Assembly: GCA_022822545.1 (NCBI GenBank)
Contig: JAJEBE010000021.1
Span: forward strand, 112,491 to 176,490
Reading direction: 5' to 3'
Length of the DNA: 64,000 nucleotides
From: Anaerolineae bacterium
GTDB taxonomy: Bacteria > Chloroflexota > Anaerolineae > Aggregatilineales > Phototrophicaceae
The position numbers and the translations under genes were made by a program. Below the pieces are notes generated by a model. The model worked only from the letters and a program-made list of their open reading frames with translations. It was not told the DNA's origin and ran no database searches. Of the stretch, positions 54,430 to 62,609 are shown piece after piece; position 1 is the first letter of the stretch, and each line of letters begins with the position of its first letter.

Positions 54430-54931
54430 TAGAGGGCTCTCGCTCTATTACCACGCATCGGTTGGGTCATCCGCAATTGGCATGCAGCCGCCAACAAGTG
54501 TACCGCATTCCCTTGTTCACTGGCCTGTCGCTTCAGTTGGGGCTTGATTGATCTGGGACAAAAGATTCGCCCTTGCTGAGTCCGCCTGCCGCGCGAATGG
54601 AGTCGTCTTCTGTTCGCATCGCGTCGGTCTTGCTCTTGCGGCAGATGCAAGTAAAAGCTGGGCGGAGTATGGAAAAGGGTGGGCGGAGTATGGGAAGATA
54701 CAAATAAATTCTGGCAAATTTGCGAGTATCTATTGACACAGTATCGATACAGCGGCGTTCCGGGGACTTCATTGGAGAATTTGGTTCGAATACCGTTGTC
54801 TTTTGGATTATGTACGGCATGATTTCGGATTAGATGCTGGACTGGCGTTATGGCATTCATATTGACCAGGGTAGCAGAGATCGGTTAGGAATGGGCGAGT
54901 ATATGTTCACGCATAAAGCCAAAAGCGAGAA
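54430..54931. other. Intergenic region with a short tandem repeat
   Basis: About 500 bases without a supportable gene. GGGCGGAGTATGG occurs twice at a 21-base period (54660 and 54681), and GTATCGATAC is a 10-base palindrome at 54743. A 143-codon minus-strand frame exists but is dominated by Arg, Pro and the translated repeat, and lacks a good ribosome site. The region should carry the promoter of the enoyl-CoA hydratase gene; I could not pick one with confidence. Confidence 0.5.
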
Positions 54932-55882
54932 TTAGTTTAGCGAAGCGAGGAAGGCGTCGAGGGATTTGATGTTATTGAGGTTGACACGCGCCTTTGAACG
55001 GTCGATGCGACGCAGCAAGCCGGTGAGCACGTTGCCGGCGCCGACCTCGATGAAAGTTTGCGCGCCCGCGCCGATGATGGCGCGCATGGAGTCCGTCCAG
55101 CGCACCGATTGCGTCAATTGATGATCGAGTTCCTGGCGGATGGCCTGGACATCGCGCAGCGGTTCCGCCTTTATATTTCCGTATACCGGGACGGCCGGCG
55201 GCGAGAAGTCGGTCTCGCGCAGGGCTTGCAGAAAACCTTCCAGAGCGGTGGCCATGAGCGGCGAATGGGCGGCGACGCTGACAGCCAGCTTCACAGCCCG
55301 GCGCGCGCCCGCTTCGGCAGCCTGGGCGATCAGGCGATCGACCGCGGCGATCTCGCCGGAGACGACCGCTTGGCCGGGGCAATTGTCATTCGCCAGGACG
55401 ACGACCGCGCCGGTCTCCCGCGATACAGACGCGCAAAGCGCCTCGACCTGGGCCGCCTCAAGCGCCAGCACAGCCGCCATGGCGCCGGGGTTTTGGTCGC
55501 CGGCTTCCTGCATGAAACGTCCGCGCGCGCGCACCAGCTTGATGCCTTGCTCGAAGCTGAGAGCATCGGCGGCGGTCAGAGCGCTGAATTCGCCCAGGCT
55601 ATGCCCGGCCAGCCAGGCCGGTTGCGCCGCTGGCACCAAGTCGCGCAGGACGCGCCAGATCGCCACGCTGCTGACGTAGAGCGCCGGCTGCGTATTGATG
55701 GTCTGGTTCAGTTCGGCGGCGGGCCCGCGCCAGCAGATTTCAGACAGCTTGAAGCCGAGCAGATCGTCGGCTTGGGCGAAGGTCTCGCGCGCGATGTCGT
55801 AGCGCTGAGCGAAGTCCGCGCCCATGCCAAGCGCTTGCGAGCCCTGGCCGGGGAAGATGGCGGCGGTCGTATTCCAGTCCAT
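54932..55882 (-). CDS. fabD: Malonyl-CoA:ACP transacylase
   Basis: 316 residues. Motifs: FPGQGSQALGMGADFA, the active-site serine in LAGHSLGEFSALTAADAL, the Arg-containing RGRFMQEAGDQNPGAMAAVL, and the catalytic His in SVAAHSPLMATALEGFL. It loads malonyl groups onto ACP for fatty-acid synthesis. It lies 94 bases downstream of rpmF with a strong terminator between them; in many bacteria rpmF is followed by plsX, fabH and fabD in one operon, so this is a reduced version of that neighbourhood. No acpP or fabH is present in the window. Confidence 0.95.
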   Translation of the reverse strand: MDWNTTAAIFPGQGSQALGMGADFAQRYDIARETFAQADDLLGFKLSEICWRGPAAELNQTINTQPALYVSSVAIWRVLRDLVPAAQPAWLAGHSLGEFSALTAADALSFEQGIKLVRARGRFMQEAGDQNPGAMAAVLALEAAQVEALCASVSRETGAVVVLANDNCPGQAVVSGEIAAVDRLIAQAAEAGARRAVKLAVSVAAHSPLMATALEGFLQALRETDFSPPAVPVYGNIKAEPLRDVQAIRQELDHQLTQSVRWTDSMRAIIGAGAQTFIEVGAGNVLTGLLRRIDRSKARVNLNNIKSLDAFLASLN

Positions 55883-55924
55883 CGCATTATTTCTCTATGG
55901 CAAGCATCATGTTTTTGACGAATG

Positions 55925-55953
55925 CAAAAAAACCGTGCGGCGTCGGCACGGTT
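55925..55953 (-). terminator. Rho-independent terminator after rpmF
   Basis: On the minus strand AACCGTGC and GCACGGTT form an 8-bp stem with a 7-nt loop, followed by seven T. It lies 24 bases after the rpmF stop and before fabD. Confidence 0.9.
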
Positions 55954-55976
55954 CCGAGTTAGCGGCAAACCATGGG

Positions 55977-56162
55977 CTAATCTTCGTTGACTTCAACAAC
56001 CTGCTCGCCACGATAAGACCCGCACTTTGGGCATACGCGATGCGCGATGTGATACTCGCCGCAGCTTTCGCATTCAACCAGGTGGTTGAGGACCAGGGCG
56101 TCGTGAGCGCGGCGGCGGTTTCGCCTCGATTTGGAGACTTTCCGTTTTGGAAGGGGCCCCAT
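55977..56162 (-). CDS. rpmF: 50S ribosomal protein L32
   Basis: 61 residues from the ATG at 56162 (MGPLPKRKVSKSRRNRRRAH), the canonical L32 N-terminus. It is a zinc-ribbon form: CESC near residue 32 and CPKCGSYRG near 45, so all four Cys ligands are present. Many bacteria have Cys-free duplicates expressed under zinc shortage; only this form is visible. A consensus promoter lies upstream and a terminator downstream, so it can be expressed alone. Confidence 0.96.
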   Translation of the reverse strand: MGPLPKRKVSKSRRNRRRAHDALVLNHLVECESCGEYHIAHRVCPKCGSYRGEQVVEVNED

Positions 56163-56208
56163 CGTCTTTCTCCTGTACCTACGGACACATATCGAGCATA
56201 ATCGGCGC

Positions 56209-56238
56209 ATTATACAGGTGGGCCTTCCACACTGTCAA
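56209..56238 (-). promoter_or_regulatory. Consensus sigma70 promoter for rpmF
   Basis: Minus-strand TTGACA and TATAAT, both perfect, with an 18-base spacer, 47 bases before the rpmF ATG. It is the best match to consensus in the window, as expected for a ribosomal protein gene. Confidence 0.9.
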
Positions 56239-56361
56239 GCCGTGTGTCGTTGCGGAAGTGGGCAATCTCAGCGCATCCGGTACAGGGTTTTGCCACCGAG
56301 TACACCGAGTTAAACGAGGGCAGAGAATTAGATTATTTGATAAGGCGAGACTGGTGCGAAC

Positions 56362-57219
56362 ATGACCAGATCATCCACATTAGAGAGAATTCGTGCGATA
56401 GTCCAGCGCGAGCCGCGGCGAATGCAACTGCTGACCGGCGGCAAGATCAGCCAGGTCGCGCGCATTGACTTCGCCGATGGCGGCTCGGTCGTCGTCAAGA
56501 CGGGCGAAAAAAGCCACGACCTCAGGATAGAAGCGTACATGCTGAACATCTTGCAGGAGCGGACGGCTCTGCCGACGCCCGGCGTGATACATGCTGAGCC
56601 GGACCTCTTGCTGCTGGAGTATATCGCGGGCGAAGATGAATTCAGGCCAGCCAGCCTGCGACACCTAGGCCGGCTGCTGGCGCGCTGCCACCAGACGAGA
56701 GGGACCGCGTATGGGCTGGAGCGGGACACGCTGATCGGTCCGCTGCATCAGCCCAATCCGCCGACGCCGTCGTGGATCAAGTTTTTTCGCGAGAACCGGC
56801 TGCTCTACATGACGGGGGTGGCGCGGGAATCGGGCGAGCTGCCGCCTGAATTGGAAACGCGGCTGCTGGCATTCGCCGAAGTATTGGACGAGTACCTGAT
56901 CGAGCCGGAGCAGCCGGCGCTGATACATGGCGATATATGGCGAACGAATATTATTGTGCGCGGCGATCGCGTCGCCGGCATCATCGACCCGGCGCTTTAT
57001 TACGCGCATTACGAAATGGAACTGGCGTATATGATGCTGTTCGATGGCTTCGGTGAAGATGTCTTCGCCGCTTACCGCGAGATAAAGTCTATTGATAAAG
57101 ACTTCGTCGAGCTTCGGCGACACATTTATAATCTGTATCCGCTGTTGGTGCATCTCATAATTTTCGGCGCCAAGTACATCAAGCCGCTGGACGAGAGTCT
57201 CGCGAGATTCGGATTTTAG
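56362..57219 (+). CDS. Fructosamine kinase-family protein
   Basis: 285 residues of the fructosamine-3-kinase/aminoglycoside kinase superfamily. Signatures: LLTGGKISQVARIDFADG, LLLLEYIAG, YGLERDTLIGPLHQPNPPTP, WIKFFRENRLLYM, and the catalytic LIHGDIWRTNIIV with metal site GIIDPALYYAHYEMELAYM. Bacterial members phosphorylate low-molecular-weight Amadori products or ribulosamines, aiding deglycation. It lies between rpmF and the lysine operon leader with no functional link. No redox-switch cysteine is seen in the P-loop region, where plant and some bacterial forms carry one. Confidence 0.93.
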   Translation: MTRSSTLERIRAIVQREPRRMQLLTGGKISQVARIDFADGGSVVVKTGEKSHDLRIEAYMLNILQERTALPTPGVIHAEPDLLLLEYIAGEDEFRPASLRHLGRLLARCHQTRGTAYGLERDTLIGPLHQPNPPTPSWIKFFRENRLLYMTGVARESGELPPELETRLLAFAEVLDEYLIEPEQPALIHGDIWRTNIIVRGDRVAGIIDPALYYAHYEMELAYMMLFDGFGEDVFAAYREIKSIDKDFVELRRHIYNLYPLLVHLIIFGAKYIKPLDESLARFGF

Positions 57220-57324
57220 GCAGGATTTCATTTGTTATATTGGTTTTTTCGTACAAAGTGATTCTAGTTGAAGCGCGCCATAGGTTATAGAGTAAGAGTC
57301 CTTGATGGACAAGGCGAACATGCT

Positions 57325-57369
57325 ATGTCGTACGCAAGCAAGAAGGCCAAGAAGACTCACACCCACTAA
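57325..57369 (+). CDS. Lysine leader peptide
   Basis: A 14-codon ORF reading [14 protein letters not shown], with four AAG lysine codons in five positions. It lies 139 bases before lysW and is followed by an antiterminator/terminator pair. Leader-peptide attenuation has been described for the lysine cluster of Thermus thermophilus, which uses the same LysW pathway. Stalling at the Lys codons when lysyl-tRNA is short would keep the antiterminator strand open; completion to the TAA would place the ribosome over that strand. The ribosome-binding site is weak (AAGG further upstream). Confidence 0.8.
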   Translation: MSYASKKAKKTHTH

Positions 57370-57421
57370 GTATGGGCTTGTTTGTGCTGACCCCTTGATC
57401 GAACACTCACCCGCCCCATAC
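57370..57421 (+). promoter_or_regulatory. Lysine attenuator: antiterminator pairing region
   Basis: GTATGGG (57370-57376), immediately after the leader stop codon, is exactly complementary to CCCATAC (57415-57421), which is the end of the 5' terminator arm plus its loop. The same strand can instead pair with CCCA/CACA in the last leader codons (57359-57366). A ribosome stalled on the Lys codons would block that competing hairpin. Confidence 0.7.
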
Positions 57422-57433
57422 GGCGGGTTTTTT
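57409..57433 (+). terminator. Attenuator terminator in front of lysW
   Basis: ACCCGCC and GGCGGGT form a 7-bp GC-rich stem with a 6-nt loop, followed by six T. It ends 30 bases before the lysW ATG, inside the operon leader. Confidence 0.92.
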
Positions 57434-57463
57434 GATTTTGAGCTTTGGAGCCAAGGAGAGAAG

Positions 57464-57643
57464 ATGATGACAGCCGAAACGCCGCTCTGCCCGGAATGCG
57501 ATGCCGAAGTGGAGACACCGGATGATGCGATGGAGAACGAGTTGATAGCCTGCGCCGAATGTGGTGTGGAACTGGAAATCATGAGCCTGGATCCGATTGA
57601 GTTGGAGTTGGCGCCCGAGGTAGAAGAGGACTGGGGAGAATAA
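57464..57643 (+). CDS. lysW: Amino-group carrier protein LysW
   Basis: 59 residues. Two CxxC pairs (C9/C12 and C30/C33) form a zinc ribbon, and the acidic chain ends in EDWGE, the conserved tail whose final glutamate side of the C-terminus is ligated to alpha-aminoadipate by LysX. The first ATG of a doublet is 5 nt after AAGGAG. LysW carries the substrate through phosphorylation, reduction and transamination before LysK releases lysine. It is first in the operon and directly behind the attenuator. Confidence 0.97.
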   Translation: MMTAETPLCPECDAEVETPDDAMENELIACAECGVELEIMSLDPIELELAPEVEEDWGE

Positions 57644-57648
57644 AACGC

Positions 57649-58527
57649 ATGCGCGTTGCCTTGCTGGTCACCCATATTCGTGCCGAGGAGAAGCTGATCC
57701 TGGCGGCGTTTAACAATCGCGGCATCAGCCCCGACATCATTCTCGACCGCGAGTTGAACTTCAACATATCGCAAGGCGCGGAGCAGAAGGCGCCCTCCGG
57801 CATTGCCTGGCGGGATTATGACCTGGTCTTCGAGCGCTGCGTCAGCACCTCGCGGGGGATGTACGCGCTGGCGGTGCTCAACAGCTGGGGCCTGCGCAGC
57901 TTCAACACTTATGAGACGGCGGCCATCTGCGGCGACAAGCTGCGCACGAGCATCGCCTTGACGCGGCATGGCATTCCACAGCCGCATACGCGGGTGGCGT
58001 TCACACCGGACAGCGCGATGCAAGCGATCGAAGATGTCGAGTATCCGGCGGTGCTCAAGCCGGTGACGGGGTCATGGGGGCGGCTGCTGGCGCGCGTGCA
58101 CAACCGGGACAGCGCCGAAGCGATCCTTGAGCATCGGCAAACGCTGGGCGATTACAATCATCATATCTATTACGTACAAGAATACATCGACAAACCCGGT
58201 CGCGATATCCGCGCCTTCGTCGTGGGCGACCGCACAATCGCAGCGATATATCGGGCGTCGAATCACTGGATTACGAACACCGCTCGCGGCGGGCAGGCGA
58301 CGAATTGTCCCATGACCAAGCAGTTGAATGAGATTTGCGCGCGGGCGGCTGAAGCGGTTGGCGGCGGCATATTGGCGATTGATCTGCTGGAAGACGCGGC
58401 TGGCAATTATGTCGTCAACGAGATCAATCACACGATGGAATTCCGCAACAGCAGCAAGCCGACCGGCGTGGACATCGCGCAGGAAGTTATTGATTATGTT
58501 ATTCGGCAGATCGAGGTATTGGCATGA
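57649..58527 (+). CDS. lysX: [LysW]-alpha-aminoadipate ligase
   Basis: 292 residues, ATP-grasp/RimK-like. The start LLVTHIRAEEKLILAAFNNR and SPDIILDRELNF are typical of LysX; VLKPVTGSWGRLLARVHNRD is the ATP-grasp lysine/loop region, YYVQEYIDKPGRDIRAFVVG and NYVVNEINHTMEFRNSSKPT are the metal/substrate segments. It joins alpha-aminoadipate to the C-terminal Glu of LysW. It lies 5 bases after lysW and overlaps lysY by 4. Dual use for glutamate (LysX/ArgX activity in some archaea) is unlikely here because a full acetyl-type arg operon exists. Confidence 0.96.
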   Translation: MRVALLVTHIRAEEKLILAAFNNRGISPDIILDRELNFNISQGAEQKAPSGIAWRDYDLVFERCVSTSRGMYALAVLNSWGLRSFNTYETAAICGDKLRTSIALTRHGIPQPHTRVAFTPDSAMQAIEDVEYPAVLKPVTGSWGRLLARVHNRDSAEAILEHRQTLGDYNHHIYYVQEYIDKPGRDIRAFVVGDRTIAAIYRASNHWITNTARGGQATNCPMTKQLNEICARAAEAVGGGILAIDLLEDAAGNYVVNEINHTMEFRNSSKPTGVDIAQEVIDYVIRQIEVLA

Positions 58528-59549
58528 TTCGAGCCGGTATCGTCGGCGGCAGCGGCTACACCGGCGGCGAGTTGCTGCGTCTGCTGCATTTCCATCCACA
58601 TGCCGAAGTGACGCAGATCACGAGCCGCGAGCAAGCCGGGCGCTACGCGCATACAGCGCATCCGAATATGCGCGGCGTCTCGAGATTGAAGTTCGTCCAT
58701 CCCGATGCCTTGGGGAAAACTGACCTGCTGATATTGGCGCTGCCGCATGGCACGGCCGCGCGGAGTATCGAGCGTTACGCCGGGCTGGCGGACAAGCTGA
58801 TCGACCTGTCGGCGGATTTCCGGCTTGCTGGGGCTGATGACTATGAGCGCTGGTATGGCGCAGCGCATCCGGCGCCGGACTGGCTCAAGCGCTTTGTATA
58901 TGGTTTGCCGGAGGTGAATCGCGAGCGGCTTCAGGGCGCGGATTATGTGAGCGGCGTCGGCTGCAACGCGACGGCGGTGAACCTGGCGCTGCGGCCTTTG
59001 GCACAGGCGGGCTTGCTGGAAGGCGCGATGATCGAGATCAAGGTCGGGTCTTCCGAAGGCGGCAACAAGAGCAACGCCGGCTCGCATCACCCCGTGCGCA
59101 GCGGCGCCGTCCGCACTTACAAGGCGACCGGGCATCGGCATATGGCGGAAGTAGGGATGGTATTGGGCTGTGAGCAGCCGATACGATTTGCCGTCACAGC
59201 GATCGAGATGGTGCGCGGCGTGCATCTGCTGGCGCATTGCACTTTGAAGGAAAGCATGGTGGAGCGGGATATCTGGCGCCTTTATCGCGCGCAATATCGC
59301 GATGAGCCCTTCATTCGGCTGGTCAGCGGCAAGGTCGGTTTGCATCGACTGCCGGAGCCGCGGGTGGTGGCTGGCACGAATTATTGCGATATCGGCTTTG
59401 AACTGGCTGAGGATGGCCGGCATCTGGTGCTCATCGCGGCGCTGGACAATCTGGGCAAGGGCGCGGCCGGCAGCGCGGTGCAATCGCTGAATCTCATGTA
59501 TGGTTTCGATGAGACGACCGGGCTCGAGTTCCCCGGCGTTTATCCGTAG
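58524..59549 (+). CDS. lysY: [LysW]-aminoadipate 6-phosphate reductase
   Basis: 341 residues, ArgC-like. The Rossmann loop is GIVGGSGYTGGELLRLL, the catalytic cysteine lies in VSGVGCNATAVNLALRPL, and GSSEGGNKSNAGSHHPVRSG is the LysY-type insertion that distinguishes it from ArgC. The ending DNLGKGAAGSAVQSLNLMYG is shared by the family. It reduces LysW-bound aminoadipyl phosphate to the semialdehyde. It overlaps lysX by 4 bases. Its paralogue argC is at 21.3 kb under separate control. Confidence 0.96.
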   Translation: MIRAGIVGGSGYTGGELLRLLHFHPHAEVTQITSREQAGRYAHTAHPNMRGVSRLKFVHPDALGKTDLLILALPHGTAARSIERYAGLADKLIDLSADFRLAGADDYERWYGAAHPAPDWLKRFVYGLPEVNRERLQGADYVSGVGCNATAVNLALRPLAQAGLLEGAMIEIKVGSSEGGNKSNAGSHHPVRSGAVRTYKATGHRHMAEVGMVLGCEQPIRFAVTAIEMVRGVHLLAHCTLKESMVERDIWRLYRAQYRDEPFIRLVSGKVGLHRLPEPRVVAGTNYCDIGFELAEDGRHLVLIAALDNLGKGAAGSAVQSLNLMYGFDETTGLEFPGVYP

Positions 59550-59562
59550 AGGTCGAAAAGCG

Positions 59563-60372
59563 ATGTCGGGCGGAGATCTGTTGTTGGTGAAATTAGGCGG
59601 CGGCGAGGGGCTGGATGTAGCGGCCGCTTGCAGCGATTTGGCGGGCATCGCGGCGGAGCGTTCACTGGTTGTGGCGCACGGCGTCAGCGCGGCGATGAAT
59701 CGGCTATGCGCCGAGCGAGGGGTTGCGGTGCAATCGCTGACTTCGCCTTCCGGACACAGTTCGCGTTATACGCCGCCTGAGGCGAGAGAGGTCTACGTCT
59801 GCGCCGCGCGGCAAGTCAATGATGAGATCGTGGCGGCGCTGGACCTGCGTGGCGTCTGCGCGCGGGGATTCAGCCGAGACCATGTTGTCCTGCGGGGCGA
59901 GCGCAAGCGGGCGATCCGCGCGGTGGTGAATGGTCGGATACGCGTGGTCCGCGATGACCACAGCGGTGCGATACGACAGGTGGATTGCGCGAGCTTGCAC
60001 GAATCAATCAAGGTTGAGCATGTGCCGGTGCTGCCGCCGATGGCGACAAGCGAAGATGGCTTGCTGAATGTCGATGGCGACCGAGCGGCGGCGGCGGTGG
60101 CTGGCGCTATGGGAGCGGATACATTGGTTATTTTGAGCAATGTGCGCGGTCTGTATCGCGAGTTTCCCGATGAAGACAGCTTCGTCAGCCGGGTCGAGTT
60201 TGCTCAGTTGGACGCGGCGCTGAATTGGGCGCAGGGGCGCATGAAACGGAAAGTGCTGGCGGCGGGGGAAGCGCTGACGCAAGGCGTCAAAAGCGTGGTC
60301 ATCGCGGATGGCCGAGCGCGAAATGCTGTCTCAAAGGCGCTGGCTGGCGAAGGAACATGGTTCACAAGATGA
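59563..60372 (+). CDS. lysZ: [LysW]-aminoadipate kinase
   Basis: 269 residues, amino-acid kinase family, start ATG at 59563 (MSGGDLLLVKLGGG). Other marks are VVAHGVSAAMNRLCAERG, the ATP/substrate region GLLNVDGDRAAAAVAGAMGA and LVILSNVRGLYREFPDED. The Arg-rich centre (RGFSRDHVVLRGERKRAIRA) resembles the LysZ insert thought to contact acidic LysW. It phosphorylates LysW-aminoadipate. Its stop overlaps the lysJ start (ATGA). ArgB at 20.6 kb is the arginine counterpart and lacks this insert. Confidence 0.96.
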   Translation: MSGGDLLLVKLGGGEGLDVAAACSDLAGIAAERSLVVAHGVSAAMNRLCAERGVAVQSLTSPSGHSSRYTPPEAREVYVCAARQVNDEIVAALDLRGVCARGFSRDHVVLRGERKRAIRAVVNGRIRVVRDDHSGAIRQVDCASLHESIKVEHVPVLPPMATSEDGLLNVDGDRAAAAVAGAMGADTLVILSNVRGLYREFPDEDSFVSRVEFAQLDAALNWAQGRMKRKVLAAGEALTQGVKSVVIADGRARNAVSKALAGEGTWFTR

Positions 60373-61535
60373 TCGAAACAGGCAGGCTTTTTGAGCTGGA
60401 AGATCGGCTTGGCTCGGGCGCCTACGGCAAGCGGCCGACCGCGCTCGTGCGGGGCGAAGGCGTCTACGTTTGGGATGTTACGGGCAGGCGCTATCTGGAT
60501 GCCACCAGCGGGCAAGGCGTGGCAGCGTTGGGTCATTGTCACCCGGCGGTATTGAAGGCCATCAATGAACAAGCTAGAACCTTGGTTTCGATTCACGAGT
60601 CTTTCTACAACGACCGGCGGGCGGAGTTGCTCGCCTTGCTGGATAACATCACGCCGGCCGATCTCAGCCATTTCTTTTTGTGCAACAGCGGCGCGGAAGC
60701 GATTGAGGGCGCGCTGAAGGTGGCGAAATTGCTGACCGGGCGGGGCGGTATCGTGGCGGCGAAGCGCGCGTTTCACGGCCGAACGACCGGCGCTCTGTCG
60801 ATGACCTGGACGCCCAAATATCGCAAACCTTTTCAAGACTGGCTGCCGCGGGTTGAACATATTGCCTTCAACGATGCGGCCGCCGCGCGGGATGCAATCA
60901 CGCGGGAAACGGCAGCGGTCGTGGTCGAAAGTGTGCAAGGCGAAGGCGGCGTGCATCCGGCTGACATCGACTATCTGGGCGCGCTGCGAGATCAATGCGA
61001 CAAGACCGGCGCGATGCTGATCATCGACGAGATACAGACCGGATTCGGCCGGACGGGAAAGTGGTTCGGCTTCGAGCATGCCGGCATCGTGCCCGACATC
61101 GTGGCGCTGGCCAAGGCAATCGGCGGGGGCTTGCCGATGGGCGCAGTCTGCTGGCGGACCGCGCACGGACAGATCGACCGGGCGACGCATGGCAGCACCT
61201 TCGGCGGCAATCCTTTGGCTTGCGCCGCATCGATTGCGACGCTCACGACGATTCGCGATCAAGGGCTGGTCGAGCGGACGCAAGCCAATGGCGGCTGGCT
61301 GCTTGACGAGTTGGAAGCGCTTGACCTGCGCGGCGTGCGCGCCATTCGCGGGCGCGGCCTGATGGTCGGGCTGGAGCTGCGCGGTCGGGTGACGCCGGTA
61401 CTGAAAGCGCTGCAAGAATGCGGCGTATTGGCGCTGCCGGCCGGACTGAATACCTTGCGCTTGCTGCCGCCCTTGGTCATCAGCCGGGATGAACTGGGAC
61501 AGATTATCACCGCTATTGATGAGGTACTGGGCTGA
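60369..61535 (+). CDS. lysJ: [LysW]-aminoadipate semialdehyde aminotransferase
   Basis: 388 residues from the ATG overlapping the lysZ stop (an ATG at 60357 is also in frame). Class III PLP transaminase: FLCNSGAEAIEGALKVAKLL, AKRAFHGRTTGALSMTW, MLIIDEIQTGFGRTG and the PLP lysine in ALAKAIGGGLPMGAV. It transfers an amino group to the LysW-bound semialdehyde, forming LysW-lysine. It lies 3 bases before lysK. Its operon position separates it from argD, with which it shares the fold; cross-activity on acetylornithine is known for some members. Confidence 0.96.
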   Translation: MIETGRLFELEDRLGSGAYGKRPTALVRGEGVYVWDVTGRRYLDATSGQGVAALGHCHPAVLKAINEQARTLVSIHESFYNDRRAELLALLDNITPADLSHFFLCNSGAEAIEGALKVAKLLTGRGGIVAAKRAFHGRTTGALSMTWTPKYRKPFQDWLPRVEHIAFNDAAAARDAITRETAAVVVESVQGEGGVHPADIDYLGALRDQCDKTGAMLIIDEIQTGFGRTGKWFGFEHAGIVPDIVALAKAIGGGLPMGAVCWRTAHGQIDRATHGSTFGGNPLACAASIATLTTIRDQGLVERTQANGGWLLDELEALDLRGVRAIRGRGLMVGLELRGRVTPVLKALQECGVLALPAGLNTLRLLPPLVISRDELGQIITAIDEVLG

Positions 61536-61538
61536 GCG

Positions 61539-62591
61539 ATGAGCGCGATAAGCGACAGGAACGCAGAGAGACTGCTGCGCGATCTGGTGGCGATTCCCAG
61601 CCCGTCTTGTCATGAAGCGGAGGCGGCCGCTTTCCTTGCCAATTGGATGCGCGCCAATGAATTCGACGACGCCTTTGTCGATGAGGTCGGCAATGCGGTT
61701 GGCATCGTTGGCAGCGGCCCCCGCGAGGTTGTTCTCCTGGGGCATATTGACACCTTCGCCGGTTTTCCAGCGGTACGCGGCGAGGGGCGCAACTTATACG
61801 GGCGGGGCGCGGTTGACGCCAAGGGACCGCTGTGCGCATTCGCGGCCGCGGCTCAACGCGCTGATATCGCGGACGACCTGCGCGTCCTTGTCATCGGCGC
61901 GGTGGAAGAAGAAGCGGCGACGAGCCGGGGCGCGCGTCACGCGCTGACGCGGTATCAGCCGGAGTTTTGCGTCATCGGCGAGCCATCGCGTTGGGACCGG
62001 ATCACGCTGGGATACAAGGGACGGCTGCTGTTGGATTGGCGCTGGGAAGGCGGACTGGCCCATAGCGCCGGCGATGCGCCTAGCCCGGCGGAGCGCGCGC
62101 TCGATTATTGGCAGTTGGTGCAGGCGCGCTGCCACGATTACAATCAGGAGCATGATTCCATCTTCGGCCGGCTGGATGCCTCGCTGCGCGACATCAATAC
62201 CTGGCAGGATGGCGTCAATGGCATCGCCGAAATGACTATCGGTTTGCGCCTGCCGCCGGGCGTCGATCCGGCCGACTTGAGCGAGCAGTTGCCGGATACA
62301 GATGGCGCAAGGGTAGAAGCTCGCGGACCGGAAAGCGCTTTCACCGGCGACCGCAACAGCGAACTGAGTCGTCAGTTCCGCCGCGCGATACGAGCGGCCG
62401 GCGGCGTCCCTCGCTTCGTTTACAAGACCGGCACCTCGGATATGAACGTGGTGGGACCGGTATGGAATTGCCCGATACTGGCTTATGGCCCGGGCGATTC
62501 GGCGCTGGATCATACACCGCATGAGCATATTGACCTGGACGAGTATCTGCGGGCGATAGAGGTTTTGACCCGAGTGCTCGAGAGCATATAG
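61539..62591 (+). CDS. lysK: [LysW]-lysine hydrolase
   Basis: 350 residues, M20 metallopeptidase family. First metal ligand in [13 protein letters not shown], bridging Asp in [17 protein letters not shown], catalytic Glu in [16 protein letters not shown], and a further site in [17 protein letters not shown]. It releases lysine from LysW and regenerates the carrier, the final step. The C-terminal [20 protein letters not shown] supplies the last His ligand. It is 18 bases before the homocitrate synthase gene. Confidence 0.95.
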   Translation: MSAISDRNAERLLRDLVAIPSPSCHEAEAAAFLANWMRANEFDDAFVDEVGNAVGIVGSGPREVVLLGHIDTFAGFPAVRGEGRNLYGRGAVDAKGPLCAFAAAAQRADIADDLRVLVIGAVEEEAATSRGARHALTRYQPEFCVIGEPSRWDRITLGYKGRLLLDWRWEGGLAHSAGDAPSPAERALDYWQLVQARCHDYNQEHDSIFGRLDASLRDINTWQDGVNGIAEMTIGLRLPPGVDPADLSEQLPDTDGARVEARGPESAFTGDRNSELSRQFRRAIRAAGGVPRFVYKTGTSDMNVVGPVWNCPILAYGPGDSALDHTPHEHIDLDEYLRAIEVLTRVLESI

Positions 62592-62609
62592 AAGATTGGT
62601 GGTTGGCCG

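Noticed and set aside
54429..54860. A 143-codon minus-strand frame upstream of the enoyl-CoA hydratase gene
   Set aside because: Its composition is Arg/Pro/His-rich, it includes the translated tandem repeat, and it has no good ribosome-binding site.
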